A DNA stretch of 64,000 nucleotides from Streptomyces sp. CB09001 (GTDB lineage Bacteria > Actinomycetota > Actinomycetes > Streptomycetales > Streptomycetaceae): the NCBI RefSeq assembly GCF_003369795.1, contig NZ_CP026730.1:6563001-6627000 (forward strand), in the 5' to 3' direction. Made by a program: the position numbers and the translations under genes. Below the pieces are notes generated by a model that ran no database searches, was not told where the DNA came from, and worked only from the letters and a program-made list of their open reading frames with translations. Positions 50,901 to 58,973 of this stretch are shown in pieces. How positions within the stretch are numbered: the stretch's first letter is position 1; each line of letters opens with the position of its first letter.

Positions 50901-51541
50901 GCCGCCCCGGCGGCCCGCTCGACCTGCCCCGCACCCTGCGGGCCAACCTCGCGCACACCCGCCGCCGGGAGGACGGACAGGTCGAAGTCGTCCCCGAACG
51001 GCCGGTGTTCAGGACCCGTACCGCACGGCACAACGACTGGCGGCTGATCCTGGTGGTCGACGTCTCCGCCTCCATGGAGAACTCGGTGGTCTGGTCGGCG
51101 CTCACCGCCGCGATCCTGGGCGGAGCACCCATGATCTCCACCCACTTCCTCACCTTCAGCACCCAGGTCGCCGACCTCACCGGCCTGGTCGCCGACCCCC
51201 TCTCGCTGCTGCTCGAGGTGGAGGTCGGCGGCGGGACACACATCGCGGCCGGTCTCGCCCACGCCCGCTCCCTGGTGAGGGCGCCCGACCGGACCCTCGT
51301 GGTGGTCGTCAGCGACTTCGAGGAGGGCGCCGCCGTCGAGGGACTGCTGGCCGAGACCAGGACCCTGGTCTCCTCCGGCGTCCGGCTGCTGGGCTGCGCC
51401 GCGCTGGACGGCGAGGGGACTCCCCGCTACTCCGTCCCCGTCACCCGCCAACTCGTCGCCGCCGGAATGCCGGTGGCCGCCCTCAGCCCCCTCTCGCTCG
51501 CCCGCTGGGTCGGCGGCCAGGTCCGTGGAGCCGCCCGATGA
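47933..51541 (+). CDS. DUF5682-VWA fusion protein (YehM-YehP-like)
   Basis: A 1202-residue protein joining two components that are separate in E. coli (YehM, DUF5682; YehP, VWA). DUF5682 starts at the N-terminus (PYLIGIRHHSPALAVAVPRL, VCVELPADFQTWLPYLADP) and runs to about residue 800. An acidic Gly/Glu-rich linker follows (~840-885). The CoxE-type VWA domain is C-terminal, with MIDAS motif VVDVSASMENS (about residue 1042), and THFLTFSTQ and VVVSDFEEGAA completing the metal site. An Asp-Thr repeat interrupts the DUF5682 part near residue 130. Such VWA proteins normally work with a MoxR AAA+ ATPase; none is encoded beside it. Confidence 0.88.
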   Translation: MTAREETVTEVVVPTADTRPYLIGIRHHSPALAVAVPRLLDAADAEVVCVELPADFQTWLPYLADPRTVAPVALSGAHEDGRLHLYPLADFSPELAAIRWARERGAEVVCCDLPLADPAWFRVPPAGTDIDTDTDVDTDTDTDTGTDTDTDTGTGTDVDELWDRTVEALAPGSAPEAVRRAALAFGRAVRRDGADRDGLPAGCLAREAHMRRVIAAQGQRRVAAVVGAFHVPGLSEEGDPGTVAETVPDAGPGSPVVTSLVPYAFALLDPGSGYPAGIRAPRWRQALLDAGGDPGRVRDAAARFLTEVCREIRASGDTAGTGEAVEALRLACDLGTLRGLPAPGRRELVEAVTSVLGRGQVPERELGAVLVGTGRGHLAPGTPRSGLGPWVEAELAALRLPGPADPGGRDLRLTPLRSALDARREILLQRLRECGVGYAEPVAVTAAGEGGALTTRWRAAWTPSVAARLDLVGVRGVTAAQAADGTLRENHRRAAEAGRVTPARVVALLGAAARCALTHLLHDGLTEAERVLPGAAGLPELLDALDLLESISRRHLPGTTERVRNRAARLAGLLLDAAVRVLPGLAGSDETRDAVAVVTLAVRSATDRLGLRLDGELYALSRTGSPLLQGAAQAARVLLDLDGSHVLGTRLAGWVDTATGPDGRRRLERRLTGVLVAAGFLIESASTALGPLFERVETMSDRGFLDRLYALRGGFRALTPQGRTRVLAAVSDRLGDLPDLRLPASAELVGRWAAADEEGFTLLRELGLADLVGAPAAQDSGATSAPAPPTERSAAEAPHGAGPPRLGPVDRWRLLLGRDTARLPAALRPYARALDELFEREGGEADGESGESGETKEGEDGGEPESGASGTSGGSAAGDDRTGGRARSCPSIRHWAEDLRTLFGAEIREEVLERAVADGRTDAIALLDPASVRPSVELLSAVLTLARGMPEQRVASLRPLVKRLVEELTKELATRLRPTLTGLTTPRPTRRPGGPLDLPRTLRANLAHTRRREDGQVEVVPERPVFRTRTARHNDWRLILVVDVSASMENSVVWSALTAAILGGAPMISTHFLTFSTQVADLTGLVADPLSLLLEVEVGGGTHIAAGLAHARSLVRAPDRTLVVVVSDFEEGAAVEGLLAETRTLVSSGVRLLGCAALDGEGTPRYSVPVTRQLVAAGMPVAALSPLSLARWVGGQVRGAAR
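48314..48408. repeat. Hexanucleotide (gacacc)n repeat coding for Asp-Thr
   Basis: About fifteen near-identical 6-bp units, mainly gacacc with gacgtc and ggcacc variants, coding a stretch of alternating Asp and Thr/Gly (about residues 128-159) inside the DUF5682 domain. Expansion or contraction stays in frame. Confidence 0.92.
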
Positions 51542-53373
51542 CCCGTCCCCGCCCGGGCACCGCCCCCTCGCTCCCGCCGGTCGCACCGGAGGTGTTCGCC
51601 GCCGCGGTGGAAGGCCTGACAACCCGGCTGCGCCGCAGACTCGACGCGGCCGTCGAGTCGCTGGCCGCCACCCCCGTCGACGCCGCCGAGGACGGCACGT
51701 ACGGCATCCGCTGCGGCGAGGACGCGCGGGTCACCCTGACACCCGGCCCGTCCGGCACGATCACCGCACCGGACCAGGCCCGCTGCACCTGCCTCCTCTC
51801 CCCGCGCTGCCTGCACCGCACCGCCGCCCTGGGCGCCGCCCCGGTCGCGGCCCCGCCCCCGCACGCCGGGACGGCCCCGCCCACCGGAACCTCCACCGGA
51901 GCGGCTCCGCCCACCGGAACCTCCACCGGAGTGGCTCCGCCCACCGCGCCGGCCGCCCTTCCCGCGCGAGGGCCGTCCGCCGAGCAGGTCCGTGCCGCCG
52001 AGGGGCTCTGGGCGGCGGCCGCGGCCGTCCTGGCGGCCGGGGTCACCGCGGCGGGCGCGGTTCTCCAGGCCGAGTTGCTCCGGGCCGCGCACACCGCACG
52101 CCTGGCCGGCCTGCACCGTGCGGAGGGGGCGGCCCTCGACGCCGCACGCCACCTGCGCGACGCGCGTGACCCGCAGGGTGCCCACCGGGTCCACCGGCCC
52201 GCCGAGTCGGTCGCCGCCCTGCGGGAACTCCTCCTCGTCACCCACCGCCTGAAGGCGGCCGACCCCGACCCCGAGCTGATCGGCGCCGTCCACCGCAACC
52301 ACCACCCCGACGGGCCGCTGCGCCTCTACGGCGTCTGCCGGGAACCGGTCGTCGGCCCCGGTGCCCTGGGCGGTGTCCTCACCCATCTCGTCGACGACGC
52401 CGGCCGCTGGTACACGCTGCGCGACATCGGACCGGGGGGCCCGGGGCGGGCCCGCCGCGCCGGGACCGCCCATGTCGCCGTCCGTTCCTTCCTCAGCGAT
52501 CACGAGCGGCTGTCCCGCGGCGGTCTGGTCGTCACCGGGGCCGTCGTCGCCCCCGACGGCCGGCTGCTCGCGGAGCCCGGCGTCCGGGCCACGTTCGCCG
52601 CCGGACGCACCTGGGCCGGTGCCGGGCCCACGGGCGCCGTCGACGGGACCGGGCCTGCCCCGCCGCTGGCCGGGTGCGACGTGGAGATCGTCGCCGCCGA
52701 CGGCGCGGAGGTGCTGGCCCGGGTCCGCACCGACGACGGTTCGGGGCCGGTGGTCCGGCTGGCACCGGCCCACCGCCATCCCGCCCTCGCGCACACCGCC
52801 AACCTCCGGCGGCTGGGCGCGTGCCCGGGGCTGCGGGTACGGCTGCTCGGGCGTGTCGACCCCCGCCGGGTCACGACCCTGCGCCCACTGGCCGTCGGGC
52901 CGGTCCCCGGCGCCGGGGCGGCGACGCTCCGCCTCCCGGAGGAATGGCGGGACCGCGCCGACCTCGGCTACGACCGGCTGCGCGACGCGCACTTCCCGGC
53001 AAAGGCACCCGGTCCGTCACCGTCACCGTCACAGTCCCCGCTCACCGACGCCGACGCCCGTCCGGTCGACTCGCCGCTCCGGCTCGTGCGCGATCTGGTC
53101 GAACTGGCGGTCACGGGCGGACGCCGTGCCGCCGCGGAACCCGCGCGCGAGAGCGACCGCGGCCGCCACGTCGCCGCGCTGCGCCGGGGCGGGTTCGCCA
53201 CCGGCGCGGACCTGTTCGCCGCGCTCGGCACGGTGGCCGCCCGCCGTCCCCGGGACGCCTTCGGGCGTCCGGCCGGGGACGACCGGGACCAGTACGCGGC
53301 CCAGTGGCTGGCCACCGCCGTCTACCTCACCGGAACGGAAGCGGCCCTGCGACGCGCGCTCTGGCACCGGTGA
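51538..53373 (+). CDS. SWIM zinc-finger protein (YehQ-like)
   Basis: A 611-residue protein with an N-terminal SWIM zinc finger, Cys83-x-Cys85-x5-Cys91-x-His93 (RCTCLLSPRCLHRTA). It is followed by a Pro/Thr/Gly linker built from a 30-bp repeat (~115-138), then a long globular region with no other recognised domain (LYGVCREPVVGPGALG, WYTLRDIGPGGPG). The SWIM fold binds DNA or protein. ATG 51538 overlaps the VWA gene stop (ATGA), so the two products are made together. YehQ in E. coli holds the same place beside the VWA gene. Confidence 0.87.
   Translation: MTRPRPGTAPSLPPVAPEVFAAAVEGLTTRLRRRLDAAVESLAATPVDAAEDGTYGIRCGEDARVTLTPGPSGTITAPDQARCTCLLSPRCLHRTAALGAAPVAAPPPHAGTAPPTGTSTGAAPPTGTSTGVAPPTAPAALPARGPSAEQVRAAEGLWAAAAAVLAAGVTAAGAVLQAELLRAAHTARLAGLHRAEGAALDAARHLRDARDPQGAHRVHRPAESVAALRELLLVTHRLKAADPDPELIGAVHRNHHPDGPLRLYGVCREPVVGPGALGGVLTHLVDDAGRWYTLRDIGPGGPGRARRAGTAHVAVRSFLSDHERLSRGGLVVTGAVVAPDGRLLAEPGVRATFAAGRTWAGAGPTGAVDGTGPAPPLAGCDVEIVAADGAEVLARVRTDDGSGPVVRLAPAHRHPALAHTANLRRLGACPGLRVRLLGRVDPRRVTTLRPLAVGPVPGAGAATLRLPEEWRDRADLGYDRLRDAHFPAKAPGPSPSPSQSPLTDADARPVDSPLRLVRDLVELAVTGGRRAAAEPARESDRGRHVAALRRGGFATGADLFAALGTVAARRPRDAFGRPAGDDRDQYAAQWLATAVYLTGTEAALRRALWHR
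51877..51946. repeat. 30-bp tandem repeat in the SWIM gene linker
   Basis: Two full copies of a 30-bp unit (51877-51906, 51907-51936) and a partial third, coding PPTGTSTGAA-like decapeptides in the linker behind the zinc finger. Confidence 0.88.
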
Positions 53374-53380
53374 GCCCGAA

Positions 53381-53465
53381 GCCCGGCGGGAGAGGCCGGC
53401 GGGAGAACCTGACGGGAGAACCCGAACGGGAGAAGCCGACGGGAGAACCCGGCGGGAAGGCCCGG
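53381..53465. repeat. Degenerate 13-15-bp tandem repeat between the SWIM and MFS genes
   Basis: About six head-to-tail units of the type gacgggagaacccg, with small insertions, filling the entire gap between two convergent genes. No stem-loop terminator is evident there instead. Confidence 0.85.
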
Positions 53466-53467
53466 CG

Positions 53468-54757
53468 TCAGCGCCGCAGTTCCTTGTGCGCCGTCTCCGG
53501 CAGCCGCAGGTACACCAGCGAGGAGAGCAGGCACAGCACGGCGACGTACCAGGGAAAGATCCCGGCGTGGCCCAGGTCCTTGAAGAGCGTGCCCACGTAC
53601 GGTGCCGTGCCGCCGAACAGCGCCACCGTGAGCGAGTACGGGAAGCCGATGCCGGCCGCCCGCACCCGGGGCGGGAAGACCTCGGCGTTGACGGCGGCGC
53701 TGATGGAGGTGAAGCCGGTCAGCAGGACCATCCCGGCGCACTGCACGAGCAGCAGCACGGCGAAGGAGTCGCGCAGGGAGTGCAGCAGCGGCACGCTCAG
53801 CAGCGCGAAGCCCACGCCGAAGAAGAGCAGCAGGGGACGGCGCCCGAACCGGTCGGAGAGCATGCCTCCCAGCGGCTGCAGCAGCCCGAAGAAGGCCAGC
53901 GAGATCGTCCCCGCGAGCAGCGCGTCCGACTTGGCCACGCCCGCGTTGAGTTCGGCGTACGTCGGCAGGTACGAGGTCCAGGTGTAGTAGGCGATCGTGC
54001 CGCCCGCCGTGATGCCGCAGATCAGCAGGGACTCGCGCGGATGGCGGCGCAGCGCCTCGAACAGGGCCGGGCGCGGCGCCCGTTGCTGCTCGCTGCTGCG
54101 GGTCTCCTGCGCGCCCTGCCGGATCCAGAAGCCGACCAGACTGAGGACGGCACCGAACACGAAGGGGAGCCGCCATCCCCAGCCGTTCATGCGGTCCTCG
54201 CTCAGCGTGTCCACCAGCAGCGTGGCGATCCCGGACGCGAGCAGCTGCCCGGCCGTCGTCGAGACGTACTGGAAGCTGGAGAACAGGCCGCGCCGGCCCG
54301 GCCCCGCCGACTCCACCAGGAAGGTCGTCGAGGCCGCGAACTCGCCGCCCACCGACAGCCCCTGGAGCAGCCGCGCGAGGACCAGGACCACCGGGGCCAG
54401 CACACCCGCCGCCGCGTACGTCGGGGTCAGCCCGACCAGCAGACTGCTGCCGCCCATCAGCAGGATGGTGACGGTCAGCGCGGAGCGCCGTCCCCGCCGG
54501 TCCGCGATCGCGCCCATCAGCAGTCCACCGACGGGCCGCATGAAGAAGCCCACGGCGAACACGGCGAACGTCGACAGCAGCGGCACCAGTGAGTTGTCCG
54601 CGCCCTTCGGGAAGACCTGGTCCGCGAGGTAGGTGGCCAGGAAGGTGTAGGCGTACCAGTCGTACCACTCCACGGCGTTGCCCACCGAGGCGGCGAGGAG
54701 CTGGCGTACGGGCCGTCGGGTGGGGGGTGCCGGTGCTTCCGTGTCCATGCCTGTCAT
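53468..54757 (-). CDS. MHS-family (metabolite:H+ symporter) MFS transporter
   Basis: A 429-residue transporter with 12 hydrophobic segments, of the KgtP/ProP/ShiA group. Hallmarks are GNAVEWYDWYAYTFLATYLA at helix 1, GAIADRRGRR in loop 2-3, and LLQGLSVGGEFAAS. It imports a small organic acid or betaine-like solute with protons. Two ATGs lie close together: 54757 and 54748 (MDTEAPAPP); neither has a strong ribosome site. It is divergent from the phospholipase gene over 184 bases. Confidence 0.88.
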   Translation of the reverse strand: MTGMDTEAPAPPTRRPVRQLLAASVGNAVEWYDWYAYTFLATYLADQVFPKGADNSLVPLLSTFAVFAVGFFMRPVGGLLMGAIADRRGRRSALTVTILLMGGSSLLVGLTPTYAAAGVLAPVVLVLARLLQGLSVGGEFAASTTFLVESAGPGRRGLFSSFQYVSTTAGQLLASGIATLLVDTLSEDRMNGWGWRLPFVFGAVLSLVGFWIRQGAQETRSSEQQRAPRPALFEALRRHPRESLLICGITAGGTIAYYTWTSYLPTYAELNAGVAKSDALLAGTISLAFFGLLQPLGGMLSDRFGRRPLLLFFGVGFALLSVPLLHSLRDSFAVLLLVQCAGMVLLTGFTSISAAVNAEVFPPRVRAAGIGFPYSLTVALFGGTAPYVGTLFKDLGHAGIFPWYVAVLCLLSSLVYLRLPETAHKELRR

Positions 54758-54941
54758 GATCGCGACCATCCCCGTACGGCGGGCCCGGCACACCTCGCGT
54801 ACCGGTGACTTTCACACCAGCGCCACCGGACCCTTCCCTGACGTTTGCTGCTCCTGGAACACTCCTTTCGCGCGCATTCCGTCATCACCCGGCACCGTTC
54901 GGCCGGTTGAGCCACCCCCAAGGCGAGAGGTCCCTCACCCC

Positions 54942-57005
54942 ATGGCCGAAGTGAACCGGCGCAGATTCCTCCAACTCGCGGGCGCCACGACGGCGTTCGG
55001 CGCGCTGTCCGCGAGCATCGACCGGGCCGCCGCGCTCCCGGCGAACCACCGCTCGGGGTCGATCGAGGACGTCGAGCACATCGTCGTGCTGATGCAGGAG
55101 AACCGTTCGTTCGACCACTACTTCGGCAGGCTGCGCGGGGTCCGCGGCTTCGGCGACCCGCACCCGGTGCGACTGGACGGCGGCAGGTCGGTGTGGCACC
55201 AGCGCAAGGGCGACGGCACGGAGGTGCTGCCGTTCCACCCGGAGGCCGACGACCTCGGCATGCAGTTCCTGGAAGGGCTCCCGCACGGCTGGTCCGACGG
55301 GCAGGACGCCTACCACAACGGCAAGTACGACCGCTGGCTGCCCGCCAAGGGCACCACCACCATGGCGTACCTGACCCGCGAGGACATCCCCTTCCACTAC
55401 GCGCTCGCCGACACCTTCACCGTCTGCGACGCCTACCACTGCTCCTTCATCGGCTCCACCGACCCCAACCGCTACTACCTCTGGTCGGGACACACCGGCA
55501 ACGACGGGGAGGGCGGCGGCCCGGTCCTCGGCAACGACGAACTCGGCTACGACTGGACCACGTACCCCGAGCGTCTGGAGGCGGCCGGGGTCTCCTGGAA
55601 GATCTACCAGGACGTCGGCGACGGCCTGGACGCGGCCGGACACTGGGGCTGGATCGACGACGCCTACCGCGGCAACTACGGCGACAACTCCCTGCTCTAT
55701 TTCAACAAGTACCGCGACGCGAAGCCCGGCGACCCTCTGTACGACAAGGCCCGCACCGGCACCGACGCGAAGAGCGGCGAGGGCTACTTCGACCGGCTGC
55801 GCGCCGACGTCAAGGCGGGCAAGCTGCCGAAGATCTCCTGGATAGCCGCCCCGGAGGCCTTCTCCGAGCACTCCAACTGGCCGTCCAACTACGGCGCCTG
55901 GTACATCTCCCAGGTCCTGGACGCGCTCACCTCCAACCCGGCGGTGTGGGCGAAGACCGCCCTGTTCATCACGTACGACGAGAACGACGGCTTCTTCGAC
56001 CACGTGGTGCCGCCGCTGCCGCCGAAGTCCGCCGCGCAGGGCCGCTCCACCGTCGACGTCTCGCTGGACGTCTTCGAGGGCAGCGCCAGCCACCGCGAGG
56101 GCTTCTACGGGCTGGGCCCCCGCGTGCCCATGCTGGTCGTCTCGCCGTGGAGCAAGGGCGGCTTCGTCTGCTCCGAGACCTTCGACCACACCTCGGTCAT
56201 CCGCTTCATGGAGCGCCGCTTCGGCGTCCGCGAGCCGAACATCTCGCCCTGGCGGCGGGCCGTCTGCGGCGACCTGACCTCCGCCTTCGACTTCTCCCGC
56301 CCGGACAGCCGCCCGGCCCGCCTGCCGGACACCGACGCCTACGAGCCGCCGGACCGCGAACGCCACCCCGACTACCGTCCGACGCCGCCCGCGGACCCCG
56401 GCATGCCCCGGCAGGAACGCGGGACGCGTCCCACCCGCCCGCTGCGTTACGCCCCGCACGTGGACGGAGCCGTGGACGCGGCGGCCGGGAAGTTCACGCT
56501 GGCCTTCGGCTCCGGGGCCCGGGCCGGCGCCGCCTTCCTCGTCACCTCCGGCAACCGCACCGACGGCCCCTGGACGTACACCACCGAGGCCGGCGAGAAC
56601 ATCGCGGACACCTGGAACTCGGCCTACTCCGGCGGCTCCTACGACCTGACCGTGCACGGCCCGGCCGGTTTCCTGCGGGTCTTCCGGGGCGCCAACGCGG
56701 CCGCCGGACCCGCCGGGCCCGAGGTCACCGCGCGCCACGAGGGCGAAGACCTCCGGCTGACGCTCACCCACACGGGCACCGGCACGGTCCGGCTCCGGAT
56801 CGCGAACGCCCACGACGGCCGCACCCGCACCCTCGCCGTCCGCCCCGGCGCCACCGTGCACCACACCGTCGACCTCGCGCGCAGCCGGCGCTGGTACGAC
56901 GTGACGGTCACCTCCGAGACCGACCCGGCCTTCCTGCGGCGCTTCGCCGGGCACGTGGAGAACGGCCGGCCGGGGACCAGCGACCCGGCGATCATCACGG
57001 ACTGA
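54942..57005 (+). CDS. Tat-exported phospholipase C/acid phosphatase-family protein
   Basis: A 687-residue non-haemolytic-type phosphocholine-specific phospholipase C. The Tat signal is NRRRFLQLAGA with an Ala end before LPANHRSG. The catalytic domain has VLMQENRSFDHYFG, FIGSTDPNRYYLWSG, SEHSNWPSNYG and FITYDENDGFFDHVVPP, followed by FDHTSVIRFMERRFG. The C-terminal ~250 residues include two of the beta-rich repeats typical of this family. It hydrolyses phospholipids outside the cell and frees phosphate. ATG 54942 is used; a GTG three codons later is possible. Confidence 0.93.
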   Translation: MAEVNRRRFLQLAGATTAFGALSASIDRAAALPANHRSGSIEDVEHIVVLMQENRSFDHYFGRLRGVRGFGDPHPVRLDGGRSVWHQRKGDGTEVLPFHPEADDLGMQFLEGLPHGWSDGQDAYHNGKYDRWLPAKGTTTMAYLTREDIPFHYALADTFTVCDAYHCSFIGSTDPNRYYLWSGHTGNDGEGGGPVLGNDELGYDWTTYPERLEAAGVSWKIYQDVGDGLDAAGHWGWIDDAYRGNYGDNSLLYFNKYRDAKPGDPLYDKARTGTDAKSGEGYFDRLRADVKAGKLPKISWIAAPEAFSEHSNWPSNYGAWYISQVLDALTSNPAVWAKTALFITYDENDGFFDHVVPPLPPKSAAQGRSTVDVSLDVFEGSASHREGFYGLGPRVPMLVVSPWSKGGFVCSETFDHTSVIRFMERRFGVREPNISPWRRAVCGDLTSAFDFSRPDSRPARLPDTDAYEPPDRERHPDYRPTPPADPGMPRQERGTRPTRPLRYAPHVDGAVDAAAGKFTLAFGSGARAGAAFLVTSGNRTDGPWTYTTEAGENIADTWNSAYSGGSYDLTVHGPAGFLRVFRGANAAAGPAGPEVTARHEGEDLRLTLTHTGTGTVRLRIANAHDGRTRTLAVRPGATVHHTVDLARSRRWYDVTVTSETDPAFLRRFAGHVENGRPGTSDPAIITD

Positions 57006-57033
57006 TCCGGCCCGGACCCGGCGACTGGAGCGA

Positions 57034-57987
57034 CTAGAACCGCGTGAGGTGCCCCGGCCCCGGCTGCCGGGGCACCATCCCGGGTCCCGCCGGTGCCGGT
57101 CCCCTCGGCTCCGGCTCCGGGCCGGCGAGTACCGGACCCGCGAGCAGCGGTGCGGCCGTCTCCGGCCGCTCGGGGGTCGCCCGGCTCAGCTGGAGCACTC
57201 CCCAGGCGGCCAGCGCCGCACCGGTCAGCGCGAGGAGCACGCCGCCCGCGCCGCCCCTGAGCCGTTCCCCGAGCAGGGAGAGCCCGATCACCGCGGCGGC
57301 CACCGGATTGGCCAGGGTCACCACCGCCAGCGGGGCGCCGAGACCGCCCCGGTACGCCGTCTGGGACAGCAGCAGTCCGCCGGTCGCGAAGGCGGCCACC
57401 AGCACGGCCACGCCGACCACCTGGACGCTCAGCAGCGGGCCCGACCGGTCGGTGACGGCGACCGTGACGGTCTGGGTGAGCGCCGAGGCGACGCCGGACG
57501 CGATGCCGGACGCCGTCGCGTGCCGCAGCCCCGGCCGGGTGCCGGGCCGCGACAGCACGCCGATCAGCGCCGCCGTGGCGCCGGACACCGTCAGCGCCTC
57601 CGGCACGCTCAGCACGTCGTCCGGGGCGGGCCCCGACGCGGTGAGCAGCAGTGCGCCCAGGCCCAGCAGCGTCAGACCGGTGCCCCGCCACTCGATCGCG
57701 CTCACCCGCCGGCCCGCCAGCCGCGCCCCCAGGGGCACCGCCGCGACCAGGGTGAGCGCGCCCAGCGGCTGGACCACGGTGAGGGGGCCGTACTTGAGCG
57801 CCACCACGTGCAGCAGTGCCGCCGAGGCGTTGAGCGCGACCGCCCGCCACCAGGCGCCGGAGGCAAGCATCCGCAGCGGACCGGCGCCGGAGGCGCGCGA
57901 GGCCAGCCGCTCCTGGGCGACGGCCGCCGCGGCGTAGGCGCAGGCGGAGACGAGCGACAGCAGTACGGCGACCAGGGCGGCGTTCAT
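57034..57987 (-). CDS. EamA/DMT-type membrane transporter
   Basis: A 317-residue protein with nine or ten hydrophobic helices arranged as two EamA-like repeats: VVALKYGPLTVVQPLGALTL in the first half, TAYRGGLGAPLAVVTLANP in the second. The C-terminal ~40 residues are Pro/Ala/Gly-rich and probably cytoplasmic. Likely exports a metabolite or drug. Its ATG overlaps the PAP2 gene stop (ATGA), so the two are co-translated. It is convergent with the phospholipase gene, 28 bases apart. Confidence 0.85.
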   Translation of the reverse strand: MNAALVAVLLSLVSACAYAAAAVAQERLASRASGAGPLRMLASGAWWRAVALNASAALLHVVALKYGPLTVVQPLGALTLVAAVPLGARLAGRRVSAIEWRGTGLTLLGLGALLLTASGPAPDDVLSVPEALTVSGATAALIGVLSRPGTRPGLRHATASGIASGVASALTQTVTVAVTDRSGPLLSVQVVGVAVLVAAFATGGLLLSQTAYRGGLGAPLAVVTLANPVAAAVIGLSLLGERLRGGAGGVLLALTGAALAAWGVLQLSRATPERPETAAPLLAGPVLAGPEPEPRGPAPAGPGMVPRQPGPGHLTRF

Positions 57988-58799
57988 CGGCCCGCCCCGA
58001 CCAGCGCGGGCCGCTCGGCAGCCGACCGGCGCCGGACCTCGGTCCGCCGGCGGGGGAGGGCGCACCGCGGCCGTCGGGGCCGCTCGGGCAGCCGCAGTAC
58101 GGCGAGCGCGAGGCCGAGCAGGGCCGTGGCCACGATCACGTCGAGCCAGTAGTGGTTCGCGGTGCCCACGATGACCAGCAGCGTCACCAGCGGATGCAGC
58201 AGCCACAGCCAGCGCCACCGGGTCCGCGTCGCGACGATCAGACCGATCGCCAGCATCAGGGCCCAGCCGAAGTGCAGCGAGGGCATCGCCGCGAACTGGT
58301 TCGACAACGTGTCGGTGCGCGGCGGCCCGTACACCGAGGGCCCGAAGAGCCGGGCCGTGTCGATCAGGCCGGTCGCGGTCAGCATGCGCGGCGGGGCCAG
58401 CGGAAAGAGGAGGTGCAGCACCAGCGCGGCGCCGGTCACTGCGGCCAGCACCCGGCGGGCCCAGAGATAGTGCGCGGGCCGTCGCAGGTAGAGCCAGACC
58501 AGGAAGGCCAGGGTGGCCGGGAAGTGGACGGCGGCGTAGTACGTGTTCGCGACGTGTATCAGCGTGTCGCCGTGCAGGAGCAGGGACTGCACCGTGCCTT
58601 CGTCGGGCAGCCGGAGCACCCGTTCCCAGTCCCACACGTGGTGGGCGTTGCGGAACGCCTCGGCGGTGTCTCCCGTCGCCAGCCGGCGGCCGAACTTGTA
58701 GAGGAGGAAGAGCCCGGCCACGAGCAGGAGCTCACGGACGAGCGGTGGGCGCGCGGGCGCGTCCGGCCCCGCTTCTGCAGGCTCGCTGCGGGCATTCAT
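57984..58799 (-). CDS. PAP2-superfamily membrane phosphatase/phosphotransferase
   Basis: A 271-residue membrane protein with about six helices. The PAP2 catalytic motifs in the Aur1/Ipt1-like form are MPSLHFGWA and TANHYWLDVI, giving the essential Ser-x-His and His...Asp. It may dephosphorylate lipid phosphates or transfer a phosphoinositol-type head group. It is transcribed with the EamA gene and faces the TetR gene, with the strong TetR-like operator between. Confidence 0.88.
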   Translation of the reverse strand: MNARSEPAEAGPDAPARPPLVRELLLVAGLFLLYKFGRRLATGDTAEAFRNAHHVWDWERVLRLPDEGTVQSLLLHGDTLIHVANTYYAAVHFPATLAFLVWLYLRRPAHYLWARRVLAAVTGAALVLHLLFPLAPPRMLTATGLIDTARLFGPSVYGPPRTDTLSNQFAAMPSLHFGWALMLAIGLIVATRTRWRWLWLLHPLVTLLVIVGTANHYWLDVIVATALLGLALAVLRLPERPRRPRCALPRRRTEVRRRSAAERPALVGAGR

Positions 58800-58882
58800 C
58801 CCCCGGCCCCTTCACTGACGGTGGTGCGTGCGGCTCCTCGGGTACGGGGCGTGTGACGGTTTTCATCGATACGACCTCGTTC

Positions 58883-58932
58883 CGATACGCCAGTGTACCG
58901 ATACGGTGGAGTACCGGTACACTGGCGTATCG
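58883..58932. promoter_or_regulatory. Large inverted-repeat operator between PAP2 and TetR genes
   Basis: Perfect 18-bp arms (58883-58900, sequence cgatacgccagtgtaccg, and its exact complement at 58915-58932) with a 14-base spacer that itself begins atacgg, making further cgatac repeats. It lies 41 bases before the TetR ATG and 83 bases from the PAP2 ATG. Its size and symmetry fit cooperative binding of two TetR dimers controlling both directions. Confidence 0.85.
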
Positions 58933-58973
58933 ATAGACATAGAACACACTGGAAACGGGAAGGAACGGGGCCC

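Noticed and set aside
47240..51622. A minus-strand open frame of 1460 codons opposite the DUF5682-VWA gene
   Set aside because: Its composition (Gly/Gln/Arg-rich, no domain) is that of an antisense frame in GC-rich DNA; the plus strand carries clear DUF5682, VWA and zinc-finger motifs.
54885..56954. A long minus-strand frame opposite the phospholipase gene
   Set aside because: Low-complexity Gly/Val/Arg product; the plus strand has a Tat signal and full phospholipase motifs.
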